A stretch of 64,000 bases of DNA. It comes from Multifurca ochricompacta (taxonomy: Eukaryota > Basidiomycota > Agaricomycetes > Russulales > Russulaceae). The notes beneath the pieces are model-generated. The model did not search any database and was not told the DNA's origin. It saw only the letters and a program-made list of their open reading frames with translations. Position 1 is the stretch's first letter; each line of letters opens with the position of its first letter. The stretch lies in NCBI GenBank assembly GCA_022496185.1, contig WTXG01000085.1, forward strand, positions 84,010 to 148,009, in the 5' to 3' direction. Made by a program: the position numbers and the translations under genes. Of the stretch, positions 53,663 through 64,000 are shown in pieces.

Positions 53663-53887
53663 TTAAGGACATTATTTCTGTGTTGTACACTTCAGTTTTG
53701 ACCTTTCACAAACTGAAGTGAGTATCTACTTGGATTATCTTTACCATGCATATAGCTAACATTACTCACATAGTTATCTTGCTACCCATTTAGGTAAAGA
53801 CTAATTAATGTATAGTTTTGACCTTTCACAAACTGAATTATCTTGCTACCCATTTAGGTAGCACTTATCTAACCTCAGCTGTGTTCA
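53663..53887 (+). repeat. Copia C 5' LTR, lacking U3
   Basis: Begins TTAAGGACATT, aligning to the middle of the TATA box of the copia B LTR, so the promoter part is missing; ends GCTGTGTTCA. It directly abuts the U3 end of the copia B LTR in opposite orientation. Confidence 0.8.
53694..53857 (+). other. LTR leader intron and its spliced copy (copia C)
   Basis: Intron 53718-53773 (56 bp, GTGAGT ... GCTAAC ... CATAG) between parts 53694-53717 and 53774-53793. The 44 nt at 53814-53857 equal the joined parts exactly. Variable segments differ from copia B but agree within this copy. Confidence 0.86.
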
Positions 53888-54247
53888 ATAGGTTATGGGC
53901 CCTGGCTGTAACTGAATAATCTAGAAGAAGATCAACATTTTATTACACAAGCTTCCTTTTCAGACCATGCACTTTTGATATCTCCCAAAAAGGCAAGCCT
54001 CTGTTCACTTGTAGAACCCCATTCCCCAGCTCCTGGAACCAGTGGATCAGTGTAGACTGGGCCCCTCACCTGGGCTTCATGTGAGCCATGTGAGGTAGCA
54101 TGGCAATGCTGAAGCACATGTGAGTAATCCCTTACAAGGGACTGGACTTCTGAGTTCAGAGCATACAGTTGGATGCATCAGGGTTGGTCTGATCTTGATA
54201 ATCTGGGTCTAATGCTCCACCCAGATTGAAAACTGTCACTTAGCAGC
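53888..54247 (+). other. Copia C primer site and leader
   Basis: Primer site AGGTTATGGGCCCTGG (53890-53905), then about 340 bp without coding potential before the gag ATG. Confidence 0.65.
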
Positions 54248-55486
54248 ATGGCCCCTACATTTTCATTCCCACCTTCAGCCACAATTGAGATCCTTGATGG
54301 AGCAAACTGGCCTACTTGGTCAGCATGCATGATGGCAATCTTCCAGATGAATGGCATCCAGAACCACTTAGTTGGTCCCCCACCCCCTACTCTCCCAGCA
54401 GACTGGGATGAAAAGGAAGGTGTTCTTGTAGGTGTCCTTGAAGTTTACACTCAGAAGGATGTCTGGACAGCTGTAGCAGATGACACTAAATTTGCTACTT
54501 GTAAGGCTAAGTGGGATGAGCTGCACCATGTCTATGGAGGAGTTGGATCTATGTCAACATTCAACACTTGGGCTTCCCTCACAGGCACTGCCTTGGACAA
54601 CTCCTTGCCAATGCTCCTGCAATTACAAAAGCTGAATGAAGCTCACATCAGTCTCAAGAACAATAAGATGGAGATCTCTGATCTCCAATTTTCATTTATC
54701 CTCATCAAGGCTCTACCTGAGTCTTACTCAGCCATTGCATCCATGATACTTGCTTCTGGTGCACCATTGGGCCTTCTACCTCAGGTCATACAAGATCGCA
54801 TTCTCAATGAGGAGGGTCAGCAATCCAGAGCTCCTGCATCACTCAACAAAGCCACACCCATCAAAAACAAATCAAATAAACCAAATATTAAATGTTTTTA
54901 TTGTCAGAAAAGCAGGCACAAAGCTATGGAGTGTCAGAAGAAGAAGAAGGATGCAGAGGACAAGAAGGCAATGGAGGCAGCATCAGCCAATAAGGTGGTG
55001 AACACTCACTTAGCTACCACTTTGGCATTGATTGTAGAGGTAGCCAACAACAATGACAAGCTCTGTGTTGCCCTGTACTCAGCTGAGAGATCCAGATGGA
55101 TGATGGATTCTGGTGCAACTCATCACATTACCCCACATCAATCAGACTTCATGACATACAAGCTCACACATGGAATAGTGTGCTTAGGTGACAATTCTAA
55201 TGTGAAGCAGATCAGGGTTGGGACCATGGTATTCACTACCACTGTAGGGAACAAAGAGTCCAAAATTGTGCTGAATAATGTTCTACACATTCCAGATGTG
55301 AAGATGCACTTCATCTCAGCATGTGCTCTTGCCCAAAAGGGGGCTTGGATCTTGTTCCAAGATAATCATTTTCAGATCTCAGTCCAAGACCAGACAGTAG
55401 CAAGAGGCTACCTGGAGGTGACTTTACTGGTTGGACACCTCCATGGCAGGCCTCAATGCACACATGTGCATCTCACTTCCTATTGA
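54248..55486 (+). pseudogene. Copia C gag and protease
   Basis: ATG at 54248; about 390 family codons with no stop. ILDGANWPTWSACMMAIF, VWTAVADDTKFATCKAKWDEL, zinc knuckle CFYCQKSRHKAMEC (near 54893), protease WMMDSGATHHITP with intact DSGA (near 55098). A frameshift near 55435 moves into the integrase frame. Best preserved copia gag here. Confidence 0.9.
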
Positions 55487-55722
55487 CCTTTGGCATCATT
55501 GCATGGGGCACATGTCATACAATGCCCTGAAGCAATACCATGAATCTGTAAAAGGTATAATTCTCAATGCTCTGATCAATCATGATCAGTTGCCATGTTC
55601 TGGGTGTGAACTTGGGAAACAGTCACAACTTCCCTTTGAGTCTTCTCACAAGTGATTGGACCAGCTACTTCAAATTGTACACAGCAATCTGGCCAGGCTG
55701 ATGCAAGTCCAATCCATTCAAG
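55431..55722 (+). pseudogene. Copia C integrase zinc-finger region
   Basis: HHCMGHMSYNALKQYHESV ... CSGCELGKQSQLPF finger; stop after SSHK; cut by G3 at 55722. Resumes at 63125. Confidence 0.86.
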
Positions 55723-56304
55723 TGTTACATCTGGTGCAGGATGTTCCACATGACTTGTGTGACAGCATGCTATTCGTAATCAGGTAAGAAACCAATAAGG
55801 TCTCTTGGAGTATAAGTGGGGCAAGTCAAAGTCAGAGGGGCTGTTCCCTAAGACAATGTTGAATGGATGGTGCCAAAAGCACTGAGACAAACAAGTCAGA
55901 GATTCAAAGGGGGTGTCCAGAAGACAAGCACCGATGTATTCAATAAGTTGAGTCTGAGGTCTACAATGTAGTTACAGCGGACTTATATACATAATCAAGT
56001 GGGCATCTAAAGATAAGAAACACAGAGTCAAGTGGGCCCAAATATACGGAAGTGGAGGGCGTAAAGTCTGGCTTCTGATAGGGGATTAAGTAAGTGTCTG
56101 GTCTTAAAGATAAAGAGATAAGGGTAAACATAAGCAAGTACAAACAACGAGTCAATATGTACAAAGGCAGTCACAGGGAGGGGAGTAAAGCATGTGATGG
56201 GTCCCAGGATGGAGACATGATCAAGAAATGAAGGGTCAGTGGAAGAGAAGGATTCGGGTTAGGAATGGTGAAGAAAACGGGGTTACTCGGTCCTGGTTGT
56301 AACA
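55723..56304 (-). repeat. G3 3' LTR (582 bp)
   Basis: Plus-strand TGTTACATCTGG ... GTTGTAACA. Polypurine tract complement TCACCCCCTCTTCTGG follows at 56305. The self-primer RNA start reads AGACTCAACTT here (CG changed to CA). Confidence 0.9.
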
Positions 56305-56336
56305 TCACCCCCTCTTCTGGCTCAAGCTGACCCAGC

Positions 56337-57530
56337 TAGAAACGCACACCATCATCATCCTGGACCAAGTCCACGTAATCATCTGCCAAGTTGCGATCCC
56401 CTATGGTGTAGGTCTCTTCTGCAGCGCATTGGTGAGTGCATAAGAAACCATATGGGCCTTGTTGTCCACATTGGGGACACATGTCATGGACCAGGCAATC
56501 GAGCTCTCAGTGCCCTGCATTATGTCACAGACACTTGCCGCACCATCCTGAGGGGTTGACAATCGTTGGAGCGATGCCAAGGTGGTGGAAGATGCAGAAG
56601 CGACTCCAATGCATATTACTTCAACAGTGGCGACACCATTTGCAATTGAGAGGGCAATTCCAGCTGATGTGATACTTGCTATCACAACGCCAGCATGTTT
56701 CTCCTCGGGGGTTCTCATGCATTCATGGCATCTCAAGTCAGTTCAGCAGTAATGTCAGTGCCACTCCTAATGATCATGGTGGGAGGGGTCACACATAGGT
56801 GTCTGTGTACCTTTCGGCGATGGTCTGATATGCGTCTCCTTTCTCCAGCCTCTTCCGAATCTCCATCAGCTCCTGCTCTACTTGGAACATCCCTCTCATA
56901 AGTCTCATCATCTGCTTGGCGTATTTGTGGTACTGATTATTGAGCATCATTCACAGTGTAAGAGTTTTTCGCAGTCTCATTACTTTGGCTTTAAGATGTG
57001 GGAGGCGCATATCGTTCATAACTTCGTCGATTGCAAATGCTCGAGGGTCATCAGCCGCGAGATGTCCCAGCTGCTCATCGCTCATTGTATGGTGGAGTCG
57101 GCCTGTATACCTTTCTTCTAAGTAGACTGGGGCCCCATAGACAGGCCCATCTTTCTTCATGCATCCTGCAACGTCCATCCCTCCATTGGTATAGAAGATG
57201 TACTTAGCTATGGCTTTGCTTCCATCCGCCATGATGATCTCGAGCGGGAAGTACATAGATGAATTTGGGTTATTGGTGAAGAAAGGGAATTCTGGGATGT
57301 CATCATCCTGTTCCATGTCAAGGAGGTCATTTGGGTGGGGTTCTTCGGAGTGAGTGAAGTCATTGTCAGGGTTGGGTGACTAAGTCTTGACTTGTTCTGC
57401 AGCAACTTCGTAATCAATGGGAGAGGAGGGACAAGTCGAGGGATGGGCAGAGGGGAAGGCTTCGACAACTACATGAGTGGTGGTGAAGGCATCGACAGCA
57501 GTGGAGGCAGCAATGAAGGAAGAGTTCATG
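56337..57530 (-). pseudogene. G3 third ORF: coiled coil plus zinc knuckles
   Basis: MNSSFIAASTAVDAFTTTHVVVEAFPS, acidic EQDDDIPEFPFF, GMDVAGCMKKDGPVYG, and the coiled-coil-like MRGMFQVEQELMEIRKRLEKG. C-terminal CRHCQSNLHWSRFC knuckle and WCGKCL-stop-HNAGH cluster at about 56440-56700, then DDYVDLVQDDDG. Homologous to G1 3332-4549. Confidence 0.68.
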
Positions 57531-57589
57531 GTGGTAGTGAATTTAGGACGTTGCTTGGGGAGCGTTGTTCTGGGGGGTGAGTTGGGTCA

Positions 57590-60460
57590 TGGGTTGCTGC
57601 TATTTAACTTCCTCCGGGCGCTTGAGGATGTCGTAAGTGAAATTCTTTGATAAGGGCTGGTGCAAAGATATTCCCGACAGGTTCCCATGAACTGTCAGAG
57701 TCAGGGAATCCCTTCCACTTGACTAGGTAGTGCAGTTTGCGCCCTTGGCCTTTTCATGCTGAGTCTAGAATGCACTCCACTTCCCATTCCACTTCCCCAT
57801 TGATAAGGTCAGGTGGGGGTCTTGGGAAGTTCTCCCCATGAATCGAAGTTTCCTTGTATGGGGTTAAAAGCTTGGCATGGAAGACGGGATGGATCTTCCA
57901 TTGTAGAGGTAATTGCAATTCATAAGATATGTCTGACAGCTTCTGTTTGATCTGGAAGGGTCCGTGACATTGGGGTGCTAATTTGGCCATGGGGTGTGAT
58001 GTATGAATGTTCTTCCCCTCGAGCCATACCCAGTCATTGGTCCAATAAGGTGTGAACATGCTCGGCTGTGCAGATAGGAGTTGCTGTGCTTTTAACAGGT
58101 TTTCATTGGCTGATTGACATAGTTCTTTCCATTGGTCAATTTGTTGGGTTACTGATGGGACATTGGTAGGCTTATCGGCCCATGTGGTACATGGGGTCCA
58201 GCCCATGATAAGGGAGAAGGGAGTGGCTTTTGTTGTCCCATTGGGCCATGAGTTGTGTGCAAACTCTGCGGTGGAGAGCCACTCTGCCCAGTCATCTTGT
58301 CATTCGTTACACCAGAATCGGAGGTACTGTTCTAACCATTGATTCGTCTGTTCTGACTGCCTGTCAGTCTGTGGGTGATATGCTGTGGATATATTCTGTG
58401 TGATGCCTAATGTCCTGCACAGAGCCCTTGCAAATGTCAATGTAAAGCAGGTGTCCCAGTTGGATATGATTTTGTTAGGGAGTCCATAATGGTGGTAAAC
58501 ATGGTCCAGGTATAATTTCGCTACTCCTTCTGCTGTAATAGCTTCCCTGCAGGGTATAAAGAGGGCCGCTTTGGAGCAGTCATGGTCAGTGATCGTGAGG
58601 ATGGAGTCAAAGCCTTGTGACTCAGGAAGTTTGACTATGAAGTCTACGGCAATGGTCTGGAATGGAGTTGATGCAATGGGCATGATGGGTTGTATTGGTG
58701 GGACTTTTGGGTGTGTGTTGACCTTGTTTGCCTGACATGCTGCGCATCCCTTGATGTAGTTTTCAACATCCTTTTTCATGTTGGGCCACCAATAGTCTCG
58801 TTTGGCAAGGGCGTAGGTGTTGGCAATGCCAGGGTGGCCAGCAGAAGGGAGGTCATGGTGAAAATGGATCACCCCCCTCTTAATGTTGTCGCCACGTGAC
58901 AACGAGTCAATCTTCATCTTTCCACCAGAGGCCATTGATTTCTTTCAAGTTATGGGCATTGGCCATGAGCAGCAGAGTGTGGGGTTCATATTTTGTGACA
59001 CTTGTGCCCATAGGTCCATGTCATGGAGACTGACAATGGCGGTTCTCATGAACACTTCCTCTGGAAGAACCGTGATATTATCATTGTCGTCTTCCCTGTA
59101 TGCATATCTGGCCTTCGTGACAGTGCATCTGCCCGTGCATTTTGACTCCCAGCGATGTGTTTTAGGGTGAAGTTGTACTCTTCTAACTCCAGGACTTCCT
59201 GTGCCACACGTCGACTGATTTTGTGAGGCTCTTTCCAGTATAGCAAGTTGGAGTGGTGGTATGGATGATTTTATGAGGGGTTCCTGCTAGATAAGGTTGC
59301 CAGTGCTGCAATGCTTTGACTATGGCCAACAGCTCTCTGTCCCGATATTGTAGTTCCGTTCAGCGCGGGAGAAGGTTTCTGAGTAGTATGCTACTGGGTG
59401 AAGTATTTGCATAGCATCCCTCTGATACAACACTGCTCCATTTGCAAAGTGGGAGGCGTCCACTTCTAGTTTGAAGGGATGACTCAGATCAGGTTGAATG
59501 AGTACTGGCTCTGAGCCGACCAGATCCCTAATCTGTTCGAACACCCATTGTTGTACTGCATCCCAATGCCAGGGTGTTCTTCAGGAGATCATTTAGTGGT
59601 TGTGCAATACCCAAAAATCCTTTGATGAAGCGTCGATAGAAGTTGAAAAATCCAATGAATGAGTGGACATCTTTGACACAGGTGGGTGATGGCCATTCTC
59701 AGATTCCCTGTACTTTAATGGGATCCATACACACTCGTCCTCCTCCAGGATGACCCCAAGATATTCGACACTTTGTTGTTCAAAGGACATTTGCTGGTTT
59801 CAAGTATAGGTCGTGTTCATGCAGAGGCATACCTGATGTACTTGCTCTCAGTGGTAATCTAGGTCGTTGATGGTTGCAACAAGATATCATCCATGTAGAC
59901 CACTACTTTGCTGGTAAGAATGAGATCATGAAAGATGTGGTTCATATGGCTTGGAACGTCGCTGGTGAATTTGTAAGTCCAAAGAACATGAACATTTGGT
60001 TCAAATAATCCCTGGTTCGTTTTAATGCCGCCTTGCATTGGTCCCTTCTTTGATTCTAACATTGTTGTAACCCCAACATACATCCATTTTTGAGAAGAGG
60101 GACTTGTCTCTCATAGTGTCGATGAGTTCAGGGATGAGGGGTGGATAAGTGTTTTTCACAGTGTAAGCATGATTTGTCGGTAGTCTTGAACTGGTTGCAG
60201 TTTTGCCATCCTTCTTTTTGATGAAGAAGAAGGGAGAGGCATGGTGACTTGGATGGACAGATATACCCCTTTGCTAAATGCTCCTTGAGGAATTCCGTAA
60301 GTGCCACTTGTTCAGACTGGGACAGTGGGTAGATTTTGCAATCTATTGCCACCGGTGTGTCAGGTAGGAAGTCAATGGCATGATCCCAGGGTCGCGCAGG
60401 GGGAAAGCACTGGGATCTCTTCAGAGAAGACCTTCCAATGTCGGTGGTAGGCGCATGGTA
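57590..60460 (-). pseudogene. G3 pol: RT, RNase H, integrase, chromodomain
   Basis: RT blocks (DCKIYPLSQSEQVALTEFL; VVYMDDILL near 59900), RNase H (ELEVDASHFANGAVLYQ), integrase finger (HHDLPSAGHPG ... CAACQ) and core ([30 protein letters not shown]). The chromodomain is at about 57660-57790. 58935-57754 is nearly open; the RT part is shredded by small deletions. Confidence 0.87.
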
Positions 60461-61057
60461 CTATATCACTGTAGTCTTTTCTACTTGCCCCTGTATTGCT
60501 TTCTGGGCCAACTCTGACACCTTAGTGACGTAGCCAAAGCCTTGTTCCTCATCTTCATCTGCCTTCATGGCCTTTACTGTTGAATGCCTGATTGCATAGT
60601 CATACCCAAGCGACATGATGATAGTTGGGTAGGAGTCTTTGTCCATTGTTGCATCAGCCCAATTAATCTTAGGTGCAAATGCAGCTAGCCATGGATATCC
60701 CAAAATGAGATCTTCATCCCCTAAGTCGGTGATCAGAAAGCAGATGATTTTTGTCACTTCCCCAACTTGGACATTTAGGTCAGTGTAATGTGTGATTTTT
60801 CCCACACAGTTGGCTGTTCCATCAATATTCCAGATATTCTTTTCTTGCGGGAGTGCTAGCATCCCTAAGCCTAAGGTTCTGATCAGTCGCGGACTGATGA
60901 AATTGTCTGTGGCTCCAGAGTCCACCAAGATGTCTCGATTGGCCGTCCTTTGTGTAGTCTCGAAATGTACTGGTATTTTTAATGACTTGAATCGACTAGT
61001 ATACACAGAGGTGACATGGAGTGCTCGCGCCCAGGCTGATGGGGTAGAGCTTAACAA
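60461..61057 (-). pseudogene. G3 protease and linker
   Basis: VDSGATDNFISPRLIRTLGLG (active site), NIWNIDGTANCVGKITHYTD, LILGYPWLAAF and the ASELAQKAIQGQ linker, all in one open frame of about 198 codons. Best preserved gypsy protease here. Confidence 0.86.
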
Positions 61058-61059
61058 AA

Positions 61060-62545
61060 ATCCTTCTTTGCAAATGCCTTTTCCACCAGGATGGCACGCA
61101 CTTCCTCACTTTCCTTCATCATCTTTGCCCATATATCCTGGGCCTTTTCCTCCTTGGTTCGTTTGTCTATGGTAGGTGGTTATTGTGAATGGGGGCTGCG
61201 GTGGTCGTGGTAGCCTCTGCGATTCACGTGCCCTTCTTTGGGCAGTCTCAAGACATATGCCCTTGAGCTTTACAGTGGAAACACTGCCCTTCTTTCATAA
61301 GTGCCAGTCATTCATCTTCTGTGAGTACGGCTCTTGCTCGTACTCTGTCAGCAGAGGTATCCATTGCATTTGGGTCCTCTGTGTAGTGTGTGTCAGCTTA
61401 ACTCCGAATGCCGTCTTCTACTGGTCTCGAGTCTTTCCCTTCTTTGTATCAACTCCAAAGCGTGTTTGGAAGTCTAGGTAATCTTGTTGTTGTCTTCGTG
61501 CAGCATCAACCCATGCATCCCAATCCTGTGGGTGATGGAATTGGATGATATTTTTAACAAGAGGGTTTGGTAGACCTGGGAGAAGAGGTCCAGGGTGGCC
61601 TCTTCATTGGTGTCGTATCCTGCTTGATTTGCCAGGCTTCTGAACTTTGCCACATAGGCATCAAGCTCTCCTTTTTCCATTTTTAGTGATTTTAATTCTC
61701 TCGCTGCTTTCTGCTTTGCCTGCCCATCCGTGAATGCATCTTTGACCTTTGGCAATAGTTTCCCATAGGCCTTCGCTTGTGGTATGACGTCCACTCTCAA
61801 CTTGCTCATTCAGCCACTCCAACTGCTCCATAGTCCAATCATCCACTGCATCGCCTCTGATAAGGAAAGTAAGAGGTTGGCACACTGGAAGGGGTTGACA
61901 ATTTGTGGGACATCATTTTGAAGTTCTTGAATGTTGAACTCCAACATGAATTTTTTGCTCTGGGAGTGGTCTCCTGTGAAGGTCTGAGGCAGTACTCCTG
62001 AGAGCCATCCTGATGGGGGGGATATTTGGGATGGTCACAGTGGGGGAGGTGGAGGGTTGGGAGTGGGGTCAGGGAGTTGTGCAGCAATTGTAGACATGGT
62101 GGTGGATGGGCAGTGTTGGTGGATCATATAGATATCTGGGGAGTTGCTAATGCAGGGGCTCTGATTGTAGCAAACTCTGGTGCAATGAGGTAGCAATAGC
62201 TAATGGTGGTGCGTCGTCACTTGTTCTTGTTTACATACTCTTCTTCAGAGTCATGATAATGGCGGGGGGTTTTCCTCCACAGTCCTAATCCAAATTCCAA
62301 TGGGGCAGGTCCCATAGTGACCCAAGAGTGTCGTCATTCCAAGTATTGGATACGATACCAAACTCTTTTTCGTCATTGTATTCTACTGGTTGGTATCTTC
62401 ATCGTGATAGACATAGTATCCAAACTTGATTCAAAGTCTTCCAGATGGCAGAGCCAAGTTGTTGTGAAAGATTATTCTTGTCTCTGCGTTCGATGAGCTC
62501 TTCTTTAAACAAGGTCTGACTGTGGCTGGATGAAGCCACATGGGG
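61060..62545 (-). pseudogene. G3 gag
   Basis: N-terminus VASSSHSQTLF, SAIWKTLNQVWIL-like remnant, DDWTMEQLEWLNEQ, capsid DAYVAKFRSLANQAGYDTNEEATLDLF, and a knuckle CFHCKAQGHMS-stop-DC near 61245-61290. Many single-base shifts. Confidence 0.78.
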
Positions 62546-62555
62546 GACTCGACTT
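62545..62555 (-). promoter_or_regulatory. G3 self-primer binding site
   Basis: Minus strand AAGTCGAGTC spans the LTR edge, complementary to GACTCGACTT found in G1-family LTRs (G1 4940-4949). The two G3 LTRs now read AGACTTGACTT and AGACTCAACTT, i.e. opposite-strand decay of the same CG. Confidence 0.62.
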
Positions 62556-63119
62556 GTTATGTCGGTGGGTGTTCCACACAACTTGTGTGACAGCATGCTA
62601 TTGTAATCAGGTAAACCAATAAGGTCTCTTGGAGTATAAGTGGGGCAAGTCAAAGTCAGAGGGGCTGTTCCCTAAGACAATGTTGAATGGATGGTGCCAA
62701 AAGCACTGAGACAAACAAGTCAGAGATTCAAAGGGGTGTCCAGAAGACAAGCACGATTATTCAATAAGTCAAGTCTGAGGTCTACAATGTAGTTACAGCG
62801 GACTTATATATGTAATCAAGTGGGCGTCTAAAGATAAGAAACATGGAGTCAAGTGGGCCCAAATATATGGAAGCGAGAGGGTAAAGTCTGGCTTCTGATA
62901 GGGGATTAAGTAAGTGTCCAGTCTTAAAGATAAAGAGATAAGGGTAAACATAAGCAAGTACAACAATGAGTCAATATGTACAAAGGCAGTCACGGGAGGG
63001 GAGTAAAGCATGTGATGGGTCCCAGGATGGAGACATGATCAAGAAATGAAGGTCAGTGGAAGAGAAGGATTCGGTTAGGAATGGTGAAGAAAACGGGGTT
63101 ACTCGTCCTGGTTGTAACA
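62555..63119 (-). repeat. G3 5' LTR (565 bp)
   Basis: Plus-strand TGTTATGTCGG ... GTTGTAACA. It has about 17 fewer bases than the 3' LTR, lost as scattered 1-3 nt gaps. Confidence 0.9.
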
Positions 63120-64000
63120 TCAAGGCAACACTTTACATCACACATTTATTGATGACTACTCCAGGCATGGAGCAGTGTACTTCCTAAAGAGTAAGGATCA
63201 GTGTGCAGCTGCTTTCAAGAAGTTCCTGGCCTGGGCAGAGACCCAGACTCAAAAACTGTGTGTGCTACACTCTGACCAGGGAGGGGAGTATTTGTCAGGT
63301 GCTCTTTGATCAGTATTGGACAAGAAGGGAATCAAGCACAAGTTAATGATGCCAGGTTCACCACAACAAACGAGATAGCAAGAGATGGAATAAGACAATC
63401 CTCGACAAGGTGCACTGATGTTACATGGTGCCAGATTGTCCCTTGGCTTCTGGGAATTGACAGTGGATACTGCCATGCATACTTACAACAGGACTCCCAC
63501 CTGCATGATAGGTTGGCACACACTGCATGAGCTCTGGAGTGCTGGTCACACTCCAGATGTTTCATACTTCTGGGTCTTTGGATGCAAGGCATATGTACAC
63601 ATGCCTGAGGACAAATGCAGGAAGCTCAATCTGAGATCAATTGAGGCTACATTTGTCAGGTATGAACCAGGTTCAAAGGTTACTGGTAATGGAATAAGAG
63701 TACCTGAGCAGTCATCATGTTCTTGCAACATGATTTTTGATGAGTGTTCCTTTCCATTTCAGGATAGTGGTGAGCTGTCCACTAGTCTGAGAACCCCATG
63801 GCCCTTGAGGGGCCCTGGCAGTTTCATTTCCTATGACAGTCTCTACACAGGGATAGGGAGGTCTGTCCACCAAGGACCCTTCCTGATGCTACACAATGTG
63901 CACAATTTTCCATTCCTGTCACTCTGCCTTCTTGTGCCACACTGCAAGAACCTCCACCCCACACACCATGAAACCAGACTTTCTGGGTTCAGTGGACCAG
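63120..64000 (+). pseudogene. Copia C integrase core and C-terminal region, cut by window end
   Basis: FIDDYSRHGAVYFLKSKDQ (catalytic Asp kept), HSDQGGEYLSGAL (second Asp), a damaged Glu motif (PQQTR-stop-QEME), then VFGCKAYVHMPEDKC and a RSIEATFVRYEPGSK block (GYExxSK in relatives). The remaining ~250 bp is the Pro-rich linker to RT. Several shifts. Confidence 0.84.

Larger units (their letters stand above)
55723..63119 (-). mobile_element. Complete Ty3/gypsy chromovirus G3
   Basis: Flanked by a perfect duplication TCAAG (55718-55722, 63120-63124). LTRs of 582 and 565 bp, and a full domain order including the third ORF. Same family as G1. The right half (about 59.2-63.1 kb) shows many 1-3 nt deletions relative to its relatives. 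Confidence 0.93.
53663..64000 (+). mobile_element. Ty1/copia element C, interrupted by G3, runs off window
   Basis: A truncated 5' LTR, initiator-tRNA primer site, gag, protease and integrase, with gypsy G3 inserted in integrase between 55722 and 63120. RT and the 3' LTR lie beyond 64000. Close relative of copia B. Confidence 0.88.

Overview
This window is a dense block of nested transposable elements from a fungus, most likely a mushroom-forming basidiomycete. The evidence for that is Ty3/gypsy chromoviruses with C-terminal chromodomains, Ty1/copia elements, Tc1/mariner and hAT elements, and predicted introns of only about 50-56 bp with GTAAGT / CTAAC / TAG signals. I find no convincing host gene, rRNA or functional tRNA gene. 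Nearly every coding region is broken. Many stops are TGA where relatives have CGA (Arg), the footprint of CpG decay. It resembles heterochromatin or a pericentromeric transposon cluster.

Layout. 1-5171: gypsy G1 (+), its 5' end outside the window. 5172-15886: pieces of an older gypsy, G4 (+), split by a solo LTR (5201-5709) and by gypsy G2 (-, 5740-14345); G2 itself carries a solo LTR (10514-11091) and a hAT MITE (13450-13935). 15887-21501: a giant palindrome (copia-type LTR, primer site, leader and half a Tc1, mirrored), with a second hAT MITE in one arm only. 21502-23212: gypsy G5 fragment (+). 23213-27632: an unusual LTR element G8 (-) with three unrecognised ORFs. 27633-37665: copia A (+), split by a ~0.6 kb unknown insert and by complete gypsy G6 (-, 28955-36134). 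37666-38998: Tc1 relic. 39199-47032: gypsy G7 (+), carrying two solo LTRs and a hAT MITE with a tRNA-like segment. 47033-53662: copia B (-), with a palindromic Tc1 and a solo LTR. 53663-64000: copia C (+), head-to-head with copia B and split by complete gypsy G3 (-, 55723-63119). Ten insertions keep perfect target-site duplications (5 bp for LTR elements and solo LTRs; 8 bp for the hATs is additional), so much of the nesting order can be read directly.

Two mechanisms stand out. (1) Every copia-type LTR here (eight copies, two families) carries a short leader unit, starting about 35 bp after the TATA box, interrupted by a 49-56 bp intron; further downstream in the same LTR is an exact intron-less copy of that same unit. 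Sequence differences between copies are mirrored in both units, so the downstream unit looks rewritten from spliced RNA in each cycle. (2) Five gypsy families have no tRNA-type primer site; instead 9-12 nt just inside the 5' LTR are complementary to the predicted first nucleotides of their own transcript, each family with its own matching pair, as in Tf1-type self-priming. The copia elements instead carry a site matching the anticodon region of initiator tRNA-Met.

Three related gypsy elements also encode, downstream of the chromodomain, a third protein with a coiled coil and tandem CCHC zinc knuckles, i.e. a second nucleocapsid-like protein after pol. Boundaries of decayed pieces are approximate by tens of bases; LTR and TSD positions are exact unless stated.
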